Assembly: GCA_903884105.1 (NCBI GenBank)
Contig: CAISDJ010000041.1
Span: 1 to 53,133, forward strand
Source: an uncultured Pseudomonadota bacterium
GTDB lineage: Bacteria; Pseudomonadota; Gammaproteobacteria; Steroidobacterales; Steroidobacteraceae
Length of the DNA stretch: 53,133 bases
Reading direction: 5' to 3'
Part shown: piece after piece, positions 8,570 through 17,587 of the stretch
Numbering within the stretch: the stretch's first letter is position 1
Layout: every line of letters starts with the position of its first letter
The notes under the pieces: generated by a model
The model's input: the letters and a program-made list of their open reading frames with translations, nothing else
Database searches by the model: none
What the model was told of the DNA's origin: nothing
Made by a program: the position numbers and the translations under genes

Positions 8570-9940
8570 GTGCAGCCACATCAGGTAAGAAGCGTAAGCG
8601 ACGCCCGCGCTATCGTCGAAGAGCGCGGGTTGTCTCATGTCAAAGTCGGTGTGTTCGACAATGACGGCGTCATGCGCGGCAAGTACATGGGTCGCGACAA
8701 GTTCTTTGCTGCGCTCGACAAGGGCTTCGGATTCTGTGATGTGGTGCTGGGGTGGGATTCCAACGACCAGCTGTACGACAACGTGAAGTACACGGGCTGG
8801 CACACGGCCTACCCGGATGCGCCTGTGCGGCTGCTGCCGGCGTCCTGCCGTGAGTTGCCGCTCGAACACAATATGCTGCTGTTCCTCGGCGAGTTCGCCG
8901 AGAACGCCGAATCCGTGTGTCCCCGCGCCGTGCTGCGCCGCGTGCTGGCCCGTGCCAGCCAGATGGGATTCGATGTCAGCGCCGCGGCCGAGTTCGAATT
9001 CTTCATGTTTCGTGAAACCCCGGACAGCGTGCGCGCCAAGGGCTATCAGGGCATGCAGACCATCACGCCGGGGTATTTCGGTTATTCGGTCCTGCGCAGT
9101 TCGGTGCTCTGCGAATTCTACGAGGCACTGCTCAAGCTGTGCGAGGAAATGCGAATTCCGCTCGAGGGTTTGCATACCGAAACGGGACCAGGCGTCATTG
9201 AAGCTGCCATTCAATACACCGAGGCGCTGGAAGCGGCCGATCGCGCTGCCCTGTTCAAGACCTACACCAAGGTGTTGGCGCAGCGCAGTGGTTACATGGC
9301 CACCTTCATGGCCAAGTGGTCGAAGGACTGGCCCGGACAGAGCGGTCACCTGCACGTCTCGTTGCAGTCTCGGGATGATGGGGCACCGGTGTTCCACGAT
9401 GCGACGCAACCGCACGGCATGTCCCAGCAGATGCGCTGGTTCATCGGCGGCCAGCAGGCTTTGATGCCCGAGGTGCTGGCGATGGTGGCCTCAACGGTCA
9501 ACAGCTATTCGCGCTTGGTGCCGGGTTTCTGGGCACCGACCTCGGCGACCTGGGGGGTGGAGAATCGCACCACTGCGCTGCGCGTGATTGGCGGCGGGCC
9601 AAAGAGCCAGCGAGTGGAATACCGCATTGCCGCGGCGGACATCAATCCCTACCTTGCGCTGGCGGCAGCGATTGGTTCCGGCCTCTGGGGAATCGAGCAC
9701 AAAATTGAACCGGACGCTGCCATCCAGGGCAACGCCTATGCGCGCAAGCATCCTGCGAAGCGGCAGCTGCCCCGAACGCTGACTGAAGCCTCCGAATGGC
9801 TGGCAAAATCCAGGGCCGCACGCGAACTGTTCGGCGATGCCTTCGTCGAGCACTATGCAGCCAGTCGTGAATGGGAAGAGCGGGAATTCCGTCGCGCGGT
9901 CACCGATTGGGAACTCGCCCGCTATTTCGAAATCATCTGA
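8570..9940 (+). CDS. glutamine synthetase-like gamma-glutamyl-amine ligase
   Basis: 456 residues. The N-terminal beta-grasp part (~15-115) and catalytic part show the glutamine-synthetase landmarks: metal-binding AAAEFEFF (Glu141, Glu143), ETGPGVIEAAI (Glu204, Glu211), SGHLHVSL (His260/262) and the Arg-rich RTTALRVI and VEYRIAAADINPYLALAA. Its length and motifs match PuuA/IpuC/GlnA4-type enzymes that join glutamate to an amine using ATP, rather than housekeeping GlnA. The GTG start has a GAGGGG ribosome site. The downstream oxidases and amidotransferase indicate that the product is oxidised and then split. The substrate is not fixed by sequence; ethanolamine, aminopropanol or putrescine are options. 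Confidence 0.88.
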   Translation: MQPHQVRSVSDARAIVEERGLSHVKVGVFDNDGVMRGKYMGRDKFFAALDKGFGFCDVVLGWDSNDQLYDNVKYTGWHTAYPDAPVRLLPASCRELPLEHNMLLFLGEFAENAESVCPRAVLRRVLARASQMGFDVSAAAEFEFFMFRETPDSVRAKGYQGMQTITPGYFGYSVLRSSVLCEFYEALLKLCEEMRIPLEGLHTETGPGVIEAAIQYTEALEAADRAALFKTYTKVLAQRSGYMATFMAKWSKDWPGQSGHLHVSLQSRDDGAPVFHDATQPHGMSQQMRWFIGGQQALMPEVLAMVASTVNSYSRLVPGFWAPTSATWGVENRTTALRVIGGGPKSQRVEYRIAAADINPYLALAAAIGSGLWGIEHKIEPDAAIQGNAYARKHPAKRQLPRTLTEASEWLAKSRAARELFGDAFVEHYAASREWEEREFRRAVTDWELARYFEII

Positions 9941-9953
9941 CACGGGCTTCGCG

Positions 9954-11345
9954 ATGACCGCAATGCAGCAGACCATCAGCCCCATTGATGGCAAGGTGTG
10001 TGTCGAGCGACCGCTGGCGTCGGCAGCGGCAATAGAGGCGGCGCTGGCGAGCGCACGCCAGGCGCAACGCGCCTGGCGCCAGGTGCCGATCAGCGAACGA
10101 GCGGCGATCCTCGGCCGGTTCTGTGATCACTTCGAAGCGCAGGCGACGCAGGTTGCCGCTGAGATCACGTTGCAAATCGGTCGTCCGATTCGCCAGTCGC
10201 CCGGTGAGGTGCGCGGCATGCTGGAGCGCGCCCGCCACATGATTGCCATTGCACCCGGGGCACTTGCGGATGTCGAACCCGAATCGAAGGCGGGATTCCG
10301 GCGCTTCATCCATCGCGAACCCTTGGGCGTGGTGCTCACGGTGGCGGCCTGGAACTATCCGTACCTGATTGCCGTGAACAGCGTGATTCCGGCACTGATG
10401 GCAGGCAATGCTGTCGTGCTCAAGCATTCCGCGCAGACGCCGCTGTGTGCCGAACGGTTCGCCGGGAGCCTGGCTGCTGCCGGCCTGCCTGCGGGTGTGT
10501 TCCAGGTGCTGCACCTGTCGCATGAGGACACCGAGCGGGTGATTCGCGACCCGCGCGTCGATTTCGTCGCGTTCACCGGTTCGGTGGCCGGTGGGCATGC
10601 AGTGCAGCGAGCGGCAGCGGAGCGCTTCGTCGGCCTGGGCCTGGAGCTCGGGGGCTGTGACCCCGTCTATGTGCGGCAGGATGCCGACCTGGCGCACGCC
10701 GTCGAGAACATCGTGGATGGTGCCTATTTCAACTCGGGCCAGTCCTGCTGTGGCCTGCAACGCATCTACGTGCACGAGCGCCTGTACGATTCGTTTGTCG
10801 ACGGCTTCGTGGCGCTCACCCGCCAGTATGTTCTTGGCAATCCCTTTGACGAAGCGACGACGCTCGGGCCGGTAGTGCGCGTAGCGGCTGCAGAGGCCAT
10901 TCGCGCGCAGGTGCGGGCATCCGTCGCGGCCGGTGCACGGGCCGCAATCAATCCGGCTGAGTTCCCGCAAGACCACGCAGGGTCCGCCTATGTTGCTCCG
11001 CAGGTGCTGCTCAATGTGGATCACGGCATGCCGGTGATGCGCGAGGAAATATTCGGGCCGGTCGCCGGCATCATGCGCGTGCAATCGGACGAACAGGCCA
11101 TCGCATTGATGAACGACAGCCGGTTTGGCCTGACGGCGGCCGTGTGGACTGCTGATGCCACGGCGGCACGGCAAATCGGGTTGCAGGTCGACACCGGCAC
11201 CTGGTTCATGAATCGCTGCGACTACCTGGATCCGGCGCTGGCCTGGGTGGGTGTAAAGGATTCCGGTCGGGGTTGTACACTCTCGGTGGTCGGCTATGAG
11301 CATCTGACCCGGCCGAAATCCTTTCACCTCAGGCTTGCAACGTGA
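9954..11345 (+). CDS. NAD(P)-dependent aldehyde dehydrogenase
   Basis: 463 residues from the ATG 13 bases after the ligase stop. It has the Rossmann loop FTGSVAGG, general base Glu231 in LELGGCDP and catalytic Cys265 in NSGQSCCG. The motif EEIFGPV and the C-terminal bridging region complete the family. The expected role is oxidising a gamma-glutamylated amino-aldehyde to the acid. The family specificity signature is not decisive. Its stop overlaps the next start (GTGA), so translation is coupled to the iron alcohol dehydrogenase, which could supply the aldehyde. A second ATG nine bases later is also possible as start. Confidence 0.9.
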   Translation: MTAMQQTISPIDGKVCVERPLASAAAIEAALASARQAQRAWRQVPISERAAILGRFCDHFEAQATQVAAEITLQIGRPIRQSPGEVRGMLERARHMIAIAPGALADVEPESKAGFRRFIHREPLGVVLTVAAWNYPYLIAVNSVIPALMAGNAVVLKHSAQTPLCAERFAGSLAAAGLPAGVFQVLHLSHEDTERVIRDPRVDFVAFTGSVAGGHAVQRAAAERFVGLGLELGGCDPVYVRQDADLAHAVENIVDGAYFNSGQSCCGLQRIYVHERLYDSFVDGFVALTRQYVLGNPFDEATTLGPVVRVAAAEAIRAQVRASVAAGARAAINPAEFPQDHAGSAYVAPQVLLNVDHGMPVMREEIFGPVAGIMRVQSDEQAIALMNDSRFGLTAAVWTADATAARQIGLQVDTGTWFMNRCDYLDPALAWVGVKDSGRGCTLSVVGYEHLTRPKSFHLRLAT

Positions 11346-12508
11346 CCGCAGTACTCGAGGGCAATTGGAATTATCCGACACGCATCTGGGCAGGCCCGGG
11401 TCGCATCTCCGAACTGGGTGCGGCCTGCGCTGATCTCGGCATCCGCCGGCCGCTGCTGGTAACCGACAGGGGTCTGGCCAGTCACGCGATGCTCCAGTCT
11501 GCGCTCGCCGCCCTGCCTGCAGCCCGCCTGTTTGCGGATGTGCAGGGCAATCCGGTCGCGAAGAACGTCGAGGCGGGCTTGTCCGCGTACCGCGCCGGCA
11601 ATCACGATGGGGTCATCGCCTTTGGTGGTGGCTCAGCACTCGATGTGGGCAAGGTCATCGCCTTCATGTCCGGGCAGACGCGTCCGCTGTGGGATTTCGA
11701 GGACGTGGGCGACTGGTGGACGCGCGCTGATCCCGCAGGCATTGCGGCCGTCGTTGCCGTGCCCACCACGGCTGGCACGGGGTCCGAGGTGGGTCGCGCG
11801 GGCGTCATCCTCAACGAGGCAACGCACCAGAAGAAGATCATTTTCCATCCGAAGATGATGCCGGGCATTGTCATTTCCGATCCCGAGCTGACCGTGGGCC
11901 TGCCGGCCGGCATCACTGCGGCAACCGGTATGGATGCCTTTGTTCATTGTTTTGAGGCTTACTGCGCGCCGGGGTTTCATCCGCTGGCGGATGGCGTGGC
12001 GCTCGAAGGCATGCGCCTGATCAAGCAGTACCTGCCTCGTGCCTACGCAAATGGCGCCGATATCGAAGCGCGGTCGCGCATGCTGGTGGCCGCGAGCATG
12101 GGTGCCACGGCGTTCCAGAAGGGGCTTGGTGGAGTGCACGCCATTGCGCATCCCGTGGGCGCCTGGTACGGCACGCATCACGGCCTTTCCAATGCAGTCA
12201 TCCTTCCCTATGTCATGGTCCACAACCGTGACGCCATCGATGAGCGAATGCGCGTGGTCGCCCGGGTGCTCGACTTGCCCCGCAGTGATTTCGACGCCGT
12301 CCTCGGCTGGGTGCTCGAATTTCGTCGCGAGCTTGGCATTCCCGCCTCGCTTGCCGAGGTGGGTGTGCAGGTCACGCAGCCTGGCGTAATCGGCCAGGAA
12401 GCAGCAATCGATCCTGCCGCGGGCGGCAATCCAGTGCCCACCGACGCAGCCGGTTACGAACGCCTGTTCCGGTCTGCGGTGCAGGGCGATTTGACGCTGG
12501 CAGCGTAA
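11342..12508 (+). CDS. iron-containing (type III) alcohol dehydrogenase
   Basis: 388 residues with a GTG start overlapping the aldehyde dehydrogenase stop by four bases. The NAD-binding GGGSALDVGK (95-104), the loop VPTTAGTGSE (140-149), and metal ligands Asp198, His202, His266 and His280 (in GMDAFVHCFEAY, GVHAIAH and THHG) are all in place. Type III enzymes oxidise primary alcohols or diols with NAD. In this operon it could oxidise the hydroxyl of a gamma-glutamylated amino alcohol. In the classical putrescine route a flavin amine oxidase (PuuB) sits at this step; none is present here, which is why an amino alcohol is the preferred substrate. Confidence 0.92.
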   Translation: MTAVLEGNWNYPTRIWAGPGRISELGAACADLGIRRPLLVTDRGLASHAMLQSALAALPAARLFADVQGNPVAKNVEAGLSAYRAGNHDGVIAFGGGSALDVGKVIAFMSGQTRPLWDFEDVGDWWTRADPAGIAAVVAVPTTAGTGSEVGRAGVILNEATHQKKIIFHPKMMPGIVISDPELTVGLPAGITAATGMDAFVHCFEAYCAPGFHPLADGVALEGMRLIKQYLPRAYANGADIEARSRMLVAASMGATAFQKGLGGVHAIAHPVGAWYGTHHGLSNAVILPYVMVHNRDAIDERMRVVARVLDLPRSDFDAVLGWVLEFRRELGIPASLAEVGVQVTQPGVIGQEAAIDPAAGGNPVPTDAAGYERLFRSAVQGDLTLAA

Positions 12509-12517
12509 CCCAGTCGA

Positions 12518-13372
12518 GTGCACGTCGTGAGCACGTTCCGCATCCTCGTGGTGGATGGCAATCGCGCGGCAACCCGGCAGCAACAGCAGGTAGCGGGCGG
12601 AACGCCAACGGGTGAGGGATACGCCCAGGTACTGCAGTCCCTGCACCCTGGCCTCGAATGCGACATCGTGCGACCCGCAGACGGTCCGGTGCTGTTGCCT
12701 GATGACATGAGCCTCGAGTCCTATGCGGGCGTCGCCGTCACGGGTTCAGCGCTGAACATCTATGACAGCGGCGGCCATATCGAACGCCAGGTGGAACTCG
12801 CAAGGGCCGTGTTTGCCGCCGGCATTCCCTTCTTCGGCAGTTGCTGGGGGTTGCAGCTCGCGGTGACTGCAGCGGGTGGAGTGGTGCGTGAGAATCCGTT
12901 GGGACGTGAATTCGGCTTCGGTCGGCGCATCGCGCTCAATGCCGCGGGTCGCGCGCATGCCATGTTTGCCGGCAAGCCTGATGTCTTCGAAGCGATTACC
13001 GTGCATCGCGATGTGATTGAGCGATTGCCGCCTGATTCAGAGGAGCTGGCTCGCAATGAAATGGGACTGCAGGCGGCGCAGATCCGGCATGGGCGAGGGG
13101 TGTTCTGGGGCGTGCAGTACCACCCGGAATACAGCTTCAATGAAATCGCGGCCACAGCGCTGCGTTATCAACTGACATTGATCAGCGAAGGGCTGCTTCG
13201 GGATGGCGACGAACTCTCAGTCTACGTCGGCGAACTCCGCGCGTTGCACGCTGATCCCAAGGACCTGCGGTTGGCATGGCGACATGGCTTGGGAATTGCC
13301 CTGCGTGATCCGGACATCAAGCTGGCGGAAATCCGCAATTGGTTGCAGTGCCAGGTATTGCCTCGCGTGTGA
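12518..13372 (+). CDS. class I glutamine amidotransferase-like hydrolase
   Basis: 284 residues with a GTG start nine bases after the dehydrogenase stop (a second GTG at 12527 is possible). The nucleophile elbow GSCWG places Cys109, and the partner His202/Glu204 lie in YHPEYS, giving an intact class I amidotransferase triad. No synthase domain is attached; a ~70-residue C-terminal helical tail follows. In gamma-glutamylation pathways a class I enzyme of this fold removes the glutamate from the oxidised product, so this is the likely last step. It closes the operon; a palindromic repeat lies 33 bases downstream. Confidence 0.88.
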   Translation: MHVVSTFRILVVDGNRAATRQQQQVAGGTPTGEGYAQVLQSLHPGLECDIVRPADGPVLLPDDMSLESYAGVAVTGSALNIYDSGGHIERQVELARAVFAAGIPFFGSCWGLQLAVTAAGGVVRENPLGREFGFGRRIALNAAGRAHAMFAGKPDVFEAITVHRDVIERLPPDSEELARNEMGLQAAQIRHGRGVFWGVQYHPEYSFNEIAATALRYQLTLISEGLLRDGDELSVYVGELRALHADPKDLRLAWRHGLGIALRDPDIKLAEIRNWLQCQVLPRV

Positions 13373-13404
13373 ATGCGGCAGACTGCGACCTGGCGCGGGG
13401 CCTT

Positions 13405-13485
13405 CGGCGCCGGACTTGAGTTTTCGACATTCAGAAGTTTCAGAGGCAGACAGCTTGAAAGATCAAGATCTCAAGTCTGGCGCCG
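13405..13485. repeat. ~80-bp palindromic element, copy 2
   Basis: CGGCGCCGGACTTGAG at 13405-13420 pairs with CTCAAGTCTGGCGCCG at 13470-13485 with one mismatch. The left interior, TTTTCGACATTCAGAAG, matches copy 1 (6815-6903), so the two are homologous and not just chance hairpins. It sits directly after the five-gene operon and may end its transcript. Confidence 0.7.
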
Positions 13486-13570
13486 ATGCCGCTCCTATCC
13501 ACTCCGGAAGCGATCGCTGAGCGCCATCGGCGACTGCTATAGTGATCGCCCTCGGTAAGGAGACGCCGGC

Positions 13571-14548
13571 ATGACGAAGACATCCCACGCCCTTCGCTGG
13601 TTCGCCGTCCTGGCGGCCGTGTTCGCTTTCGCCGGGCCTGAGGCCCGCGCGCAAGCTCCCACAGACGAAGTCATTCGCACCGCGGACATCAACGTTCGCG
13701 GCCTCAAACGCAGCGACTTTCCGCGCATGCTCAAGCTCGCGGACAATGTCTATGTGTACTCCGGGCTGCAAGTGCGCACCGACATCGAGATGGAGTTCAC
13801 GACGAACAACCTCGTCGTCGTGACGAGCGACGGTGTGCTGGTCGCCGACGCGCAAATCAACGATGCGGATACGCGGCAGCTGCTCAGCGAGATTGGCAAA
13901 GTGACCAAGCAGCCGGTCAAGTACGTGGTTGTTGGCTCAGACCACAACGACCACACCGGAGGCAACGGAGCGTTCGCCCCGGGGACGACGTTCATCTCGC
14001 ATCCGACATCGAAGCGCGTGCTTGAACAGCGCAATGCGGCAACGGGACCCAATGGCGCAAAGATTCCCGTACCCAGCGAGGTGGTGGCCGACAAGAAGGT
14101 GCTGAACCTCGGTGGCACCGAGATTCAATTGCTGTTCCTTGGACGCGCGCACACCGGTGGAGATCTGTCCGTCTATCTGCCGCGCGAGAACATCCTGTTC
14201 ATGAGCGAGGCGTATTTCAACCGGTTGTTCCCCTCGCTCTACGGCGGGTACCCGAGCGAATGGATTGCGGCGATCAAGAAGGCCGAGGCCATGAACGCGG
14301 CGATCTACGTCCCGGGGCATGGCTTCATCGACAGCCCACGCGTGCTTCGCGAAGAGCTCACGAGTTTCCGCCTTTCGCTCGAGAGAGTCGTCTCCGAAGG
14401 CTATCGAATGAAGAAGGCGGGCGTCCCGCTCCAGCGCGCCACGCGCAGCGCGATCCTGGGTCCCTTCGGTTACTGGACGCGCGCTGCCCAGAACCTGCCG
14501 GAAGCCCTCGGCCGCGTGTACGCCGAAGCGGACGGGGAGCTGAAATAG
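13571..14548 (+). CDS. exported metallo-beta-lactamase-fold protein
   Basis: 325 residues with a signal peptide ending near ARAQA (residues 24-28). The fold markers are NLVVVTSDGVLVADA, the metal loop VVGSDHNDHTGGN, GRAHTGGD, FMSEAYF and VPGHG. In the usual HxHxDH loop the first His is replaced by Ser (GSDHNDH), so one zinc ligand appears missing while the remaining ones are kept. A periplasmic hydrolase is likely, of unknown substrate, with possibly one weakened metal site. An AAGGAGA ribosome site lies seven bases upstream of the ATG, and a TGCTATAGT promoter-like box lies near 13535. It converges with the dienelactone hydrolase gene. Confidence 0.85.
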   Translation: MTKTSHALRWFAVLAAVFAFAGPEARAQAPTDEVIRTADINVRGLKRSDFPRMLKLADNVYVYSGLQVRTDIEMEFTTNNLVVVTSDGVLVADAQINDADTRQLLSEIGKVTKQPVKYVVVGSDHNDHTGGNGAFAPGTTFISHPTSKRVLEQRNAATGPNGAKIPVPSEVVADKKVLNLGGTEIQLLFLGRAHTGGDLSVYLPRENILFMSEAYFNRLFPSLYGGYPSEWIAAIKKAEAMNAAIYVPGHGFIDSPRVLREELTSFRLSLERVVSEGYRMKKAGVPLQRATRSAILGPFGYWTRAAQNLPEALGRVYAEADGELK

Positions 14549-14552
14549 GGGT

Positions 14553-14580
14553 GCACCTAGGGAACCGGGTTGAGCTTATC
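14553..14580 (+). repeat. dispersed ACCGGGTT-type repeat, copy A
   Basis: CACCTAGGGAACCGGGTT followed by GAGCTTATC. Close matches lie at 15591, 17556, 19141, 22268 and 30637. This copy lies between two convergent genes. Confidence 0.55.
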
Positions 14581-14622
14581 GGCGTATTTCTCGGAAAGGT
14601 CGCGAGGGTTCGGGTGAGAGTG

Positions 14623-14673
14623 CTCGGTACCGGCTTCGCCTTGGTTCTCCTGAACGGCGAAACCGGTACCGAG
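14623..14673. terminator. bidirectional hairpin between convergent genes
   Basis: CTCGGTACCGGCTTCGCC (14623-14640) pairs with GGCGAAACCGGTACCGAG (14656-14673) at 17 of 18 positions around a 15-base loop. It lies between the ends of the metallo-hydrolase and dienelactone hydrolase genes and probably stops both transcripts. Confidence 0.6.
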
Positions 14674-14687
14674 GTTTGCAGCGTCGC

Positions 14688-15551
14688 TTACGCGAGCGCC
14701 TTGCCGTACAGGGCGAGCAACCGCGCCCAGGCGCGCTCGGACTCCTCCCGGTTGTAGACCTGCGAGTCAGGCGGGCACCAGCCGTGGGCACCCATGTACA
14801 CCTCGATCTCGGCCGACAGCTTCGCCTTGCCGAACGTGTCCTTGAGCACGTCCTTTTCGCCGGGCCGCGACTTGTCGTCGTTGTCGGCGATGGCGATCAG
14901 GAACTGCGCCTTCGTCTTCGACGCCTGCAGGTGCGGGCTGTCGGGCATGTCGGTCACGAGGCCGCCGCCATGGAACGAAGCCACGGCGCCGACGCGACCC
15001 GGCATGGTGGCAGCGGTCCGGAATGCCATCGGGCCGCCCATGCAGTACCCCTGCGTGCCGATCTTGCGATTCTTGGCCACCGACTTCTGCTGATCGAGCC
15101 ACGTCACGAACGCCTTCGCGTCGGTTGCATGCGTCGCGGCACTCAGGGTGCGCGCCAGCGGAACGAGTTCTGGAATCGGCGTCTGTGCGCCTTGCGGGGC
15201 GGTCGGCGCCTTTTGAATCCGGTAGAACGGATTCACAACCAGCACCGAGTAGCCCGACTCCGCGAGCCGCCTGGCCATCTGCCGCGCTGCGGGACGAAGC
15301 CCGAAGATGTCGGGCCAGTAGAGGACGCCCGGCGCGGTGCCGGAGGCCGGATGCACGAAGTAGGCGTCCGCTGTGCCATCGGGCGTCGTGATCGTCACTT
15401 CGGATTCCGACACCTCGACGGCGTTGGCCACGGCCGGCAGCAGGAACGCGAGGCCAGCGCCCCCCATCAGTGTGCCGAATTGACGCCGGGTCACGAGGCC
15501 CCGGGCTTCATACTCGAGGCGGTCTTTCTCAAAATGGTCTTGATCGCACAT
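14688..15551 (-). CDS. Tat-exported dienelactone hydrolase family protein
   Basis: 287 residues. A twin-arginine motif TRRQFG (21-26) and hydrophobic stretch ending PAVANA predict export by Tat after a long n-region. The alpha/beta hydrolase part has nucleophile Cys170 in GYCMGG, acid near Asp223 in IADNDD and His256 in GAHGWC, the Cys-Asp-His triad of dienelactone hydrolases. Those enzymes open lactone rings in aromatic degradation; many family members act on other esters. A TAAGGAG ribosome site lies six bases before the ATG. A dispersed repeat lies 40 bases upstream of the start. Confidence 0.9.
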   Translation of the reverse strand: MCDQDHFEKDRLEYEARGLVTRRQFGTLMGGAGLAFLLPAVANAVEVSESEVTITTPDGTADAYFVHPASGTAPGVLYWPDIFGLRPAARQMARRLAESGYSVLVVNPFYRIQKAPTAPQGAQTPIPELVPLARTLSAATHATDAKAFVTWLDQQKSVAKNRKIGTQGYCMGGPMAFRTAATMPGRVGAVASFHGGGLVTDMPDSPHLQASKTKAQFLIAIADNDDKSRPGEKDVLKDTFGKAKLSAEIEVYMGAHGWCPPDSQVYNREESERAWARLLALYGKALA

Positions 15552-15590
15552 GCGGACTCCTTAGGGTTGGGTAGAGCGTCGAAAATTCCT

Positions 15591-15620
15591 GGCACCTAGA
15601 TTACCGGGTTTAGCGTATTC
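15591..15620 (+). repeat. dispersed ACCGGGTT-type repeat, copy C
   Basis: GGCACCTAGATTACCGGGTT then TAGCGTATTC. It lies 40 bases upstream of the dienelactone hydrolase start and downstream of the aspartic protease gene. Confidence 0.5.
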
Positions 15621-15668
15621 GGATTGTCAGCAACCCTTCGTGCACCGGCCCCTGTCAGGACTGAATCC

Positions 15669-16634
15669 TCACGACCCGCCGCCAGCCGTGGTCGCAATCG
15701 GAATGTGCAGTTCCTTGCGCTGGAAGTCGATGACGAGCCCGCTCAGCAGGCCGAGCGTGTCCATTCCGATCAGCAGCGTGGGACGGTCATTGGCGTCCCA
15801 CCGGTCGAAGATCGAATAGTTGCCAAAGCTCACCCGCAGGTTTGCGAATTCAAGGGGGCCGACGGTGAGGCTCTTCACCGACATGAGTAGCGCCTGTTGC
15901 GTGGTGTCTGTGATGTCGGTGATGCCGATCTGCGCAATCAACTTGTAATTGCCATTGCCGCGGACCTGCCTGCGCAAGGCCCGGAGCAGGGCGACATTCC
16001 CCAGCGTGTCCGCGCCGCCGGTGTCGATGATGGCGCGGGCCCGAACGCCACCCACGATGGCATCAACCATGATCGGTGCCCGTGAGAGGGGGGTAAAGGG
16101 CACGACGAGGTGGGTTTTCGCGGCAGGGGCGCCTTGCGTGTCGACAATCAGGATCTGGTCGCCCGCGAAGTCCGCCGTGACGCGATGCTGACCCAGCGTA
16201 TCGTTGCCGATCACGCCATCCACGCCCTCGAGTATCGGTGCATCAAGCACCGGCATGCGGACTTCATTGAACTGCATGGAGCCGGCTTGCATGCGCCGCA
16301 CCAGCACAGTGGGAATGGGTTTCACGCCGCTGAGGCCGCGCAGCAATACCTGCCGCTCCGGGTCCGCCTGCAGGCCCAGCTTCTCCAGGGTTTGCCGTGC
16401 GATCACCGTGCGGGTCGCGCCGGTGTCCAGCATGAAGAAGAAAGGGCCCTCGCCATTGAGCATCACCGGCACCACGATGCGGCCCAGATCATCGGGTCGG
16501 GTGGACTCGGAGTACAGGAGCACCGGCGCTGGCCGGGCGTTCGCTGCGCCTGCAGAGCGGCCACTGTCTTGCGGCGTTGCACACGCCGCCAAAGCCGCCA
16601 CCATCGGCAGGATTGCGAGGCTCTTGCGAATCAC
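15669..16634 (-). CDS. retropepsin-like aspartic protease lipoprotein
   Basis: 321 residues, GTG start with a TAGGAGCG ribosome site. The lipobox ALAAC puts the lipidated Cys at residue 18, so it is anchored in a periplasm-facing membrane leaflet. There are two protease half-domains: LDTGA with Asp70 and IDTGG with Asp204. This resembles bacterial clan AA proteins that form both halves of the active site in one chain. Each half has the following hydrophobic-Gly segment (GVIGNDTLG and LIGMDTLG). Substrate unknown. It is transcribed toward the dienelactone hydrolase gene and its stop is about 50 bases before a dispersed repeat. Confidence 0.85.
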   Translation of the reverse strand: MIRKSLAILPMVAALAACATPQDSGRSAGAANARPAPVLLYSESTRPDDLGRIVVPVMLNGEGPFFFMLDTGATRTVIARQTLEKLGLQADPERQVLLRGLSGVKPIPTVLVRRMQAGSMQFNEVRMPVLDAPILEGVDGVIGNDTLGQHRVTADFAGDQILIVDTQGAPAAKTHLVVPFTPLSRAPIMVDAIVGGVRARAIIDTGGADTLGNVALLRALRRQVRGNGNYKLIAQIGITDITDTTQQALLMSVKSLTVGPLEFANLRVSFGNYSIFDRWDANDRPTLLIGMDTLGLLSGLVIDFQRKELHIPIATTAGGGS

Positions 16635-16792
16635 GGCCGCTCCTATCGCGTAATCAGGACCCTGCGCGTACCGCGGGATCCGGGCTTGGCTACTCTAGCT
16701 TGTCTGCCGGCTCACGGTGGTCAGTTCAGATTGAACCTCTCCTGATTATCCGGCCGAGACCACGTAAGCAAGCTAAACGCGGTACGGCGGCG

Positions 16793-17524
16793 CTAGTGAC
16801 TGCAGCCTTTCTCGGCTTCCGCGAATCCGTCGAACAGGCGTGTGGCATTGGCGCCGGCGAGCGTCTCCAGGCGGTGCGGCTGTCCTTTCTCTTCGGTGTA
16901 GCGCGCAACCGTGCCTAGCGAACTCAGGAACTGCACTTCCCGCTTCATTTCCTCGTGCCATTGGTATTCGTCGGTTTCACCGACGTACGTGAACACGCAG
17001 AGTTTCGAGATCGCCCGCAGCTTGGCTTCAGTGGCCTTCCACATGTAGCCGGGGAAGGCCGTCACCGAGAGGAAGTACTGCGGATTCTCTGCGGCGACGT
17101 GGAAGGAAGTGATGCCCCCGTTCGAGGGCCCTGCGACGTGAAACTTGCCGTCCCGAACATGATAGTCCGCGAGAATCATGTCCAGGAATTGTGGGAATAT
17201 GCGCTCGCCGCCTTGAAAGAACAGATCACCGCCGGGGGCGGCCGGCGCAACCACGATGTAGCCGCGCTTCTCGGCTTCGGCGCGAAAGTTGCGGTCGAGC
17301 GCGCCATCGACAGTGTTCATCGTTTGCGGGCCACCGCCGAACACGAGGATCGCCGGATATGCCTTCCCTGCGTCGTAGCCGTTCGGCAGCACCACCTTGT
17401 ACTGCACCTTGGTTTTCGCAACGAGCGCCGTCTTCTCCAGCACCGCGGCCTGCAGAGGCTCGATACCGATCAGGGCCGCGCCAAGCGCAATGGCCGGAAT
17501 TGCCCACGTCAGCAGTCGCCCCAT
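16793..17524 (-). CDS. exported alpha/beta hydrolase (esterase-like)
   Basis: About 243 residues from the second ATG, which has GAGGAG six bases upstream; an ATG two codons earlier overlaps that ribosome site and is less likely. An N-terminal signal peptide ends near PLQAA. Core motifs are YPAILVFGGG, the nucleophile elbow GPSNGG (Ser134) and a later ETDEY that may hold the acid, with a candidate His in GQPHR. It resembles PHB-depolymerase-like or dienelactone-type esterases of the periplasm. Substrate unknown. Confidence 0.75.
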   Translation of the reverse strand: MGRLLTWAIPAIALGAALIGIEPLQAAVLEKTALVAKTKVQYKVVLPNGYDAGKAYPAILVFGGGPQTMNTVDGALDRNFRAEAEKRGYIVVAPAAPGGDLFFQGGERIFPQFLDMILADYHVRDGKFHVAGPSNGGITSFHVAAENPQYFLSVTAFPGYMWKATEAKLRAISKLCVFTYVGETDEYQWHEEMKREVQFLSSLGTVARYTEEKGQPHRLETLAGANATRLFDGFAEAEKGCSH

Positions 17525-17555
17525 TGTCATCTCCTCAGGTCCAGCGATGCTGGCG

Positions 17556-17580
17556 CTTTAGGGAACCGGGTTTAGCTCTA
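17556..17580 (+). repeat. dispersed ACCGGGTT-type repeat, copy D
   Basis: CTTTAGGGAACCGGGTTTAG and flank. It lies 32 bases upstream of the hydrolase start at 17524. Confidence 0.5.
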
Positions 17581-17587
17581 CAGTGAC

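Noticed and set aside
7012-13372. Labelling the operon puuP-puuA-puuC-puuD (putrescine pathway)
   Set aside because: PuuB-type amine oxidase is absent and an iron alcohol dehydrogenase is present, so the putrescine names would overstate what is known.
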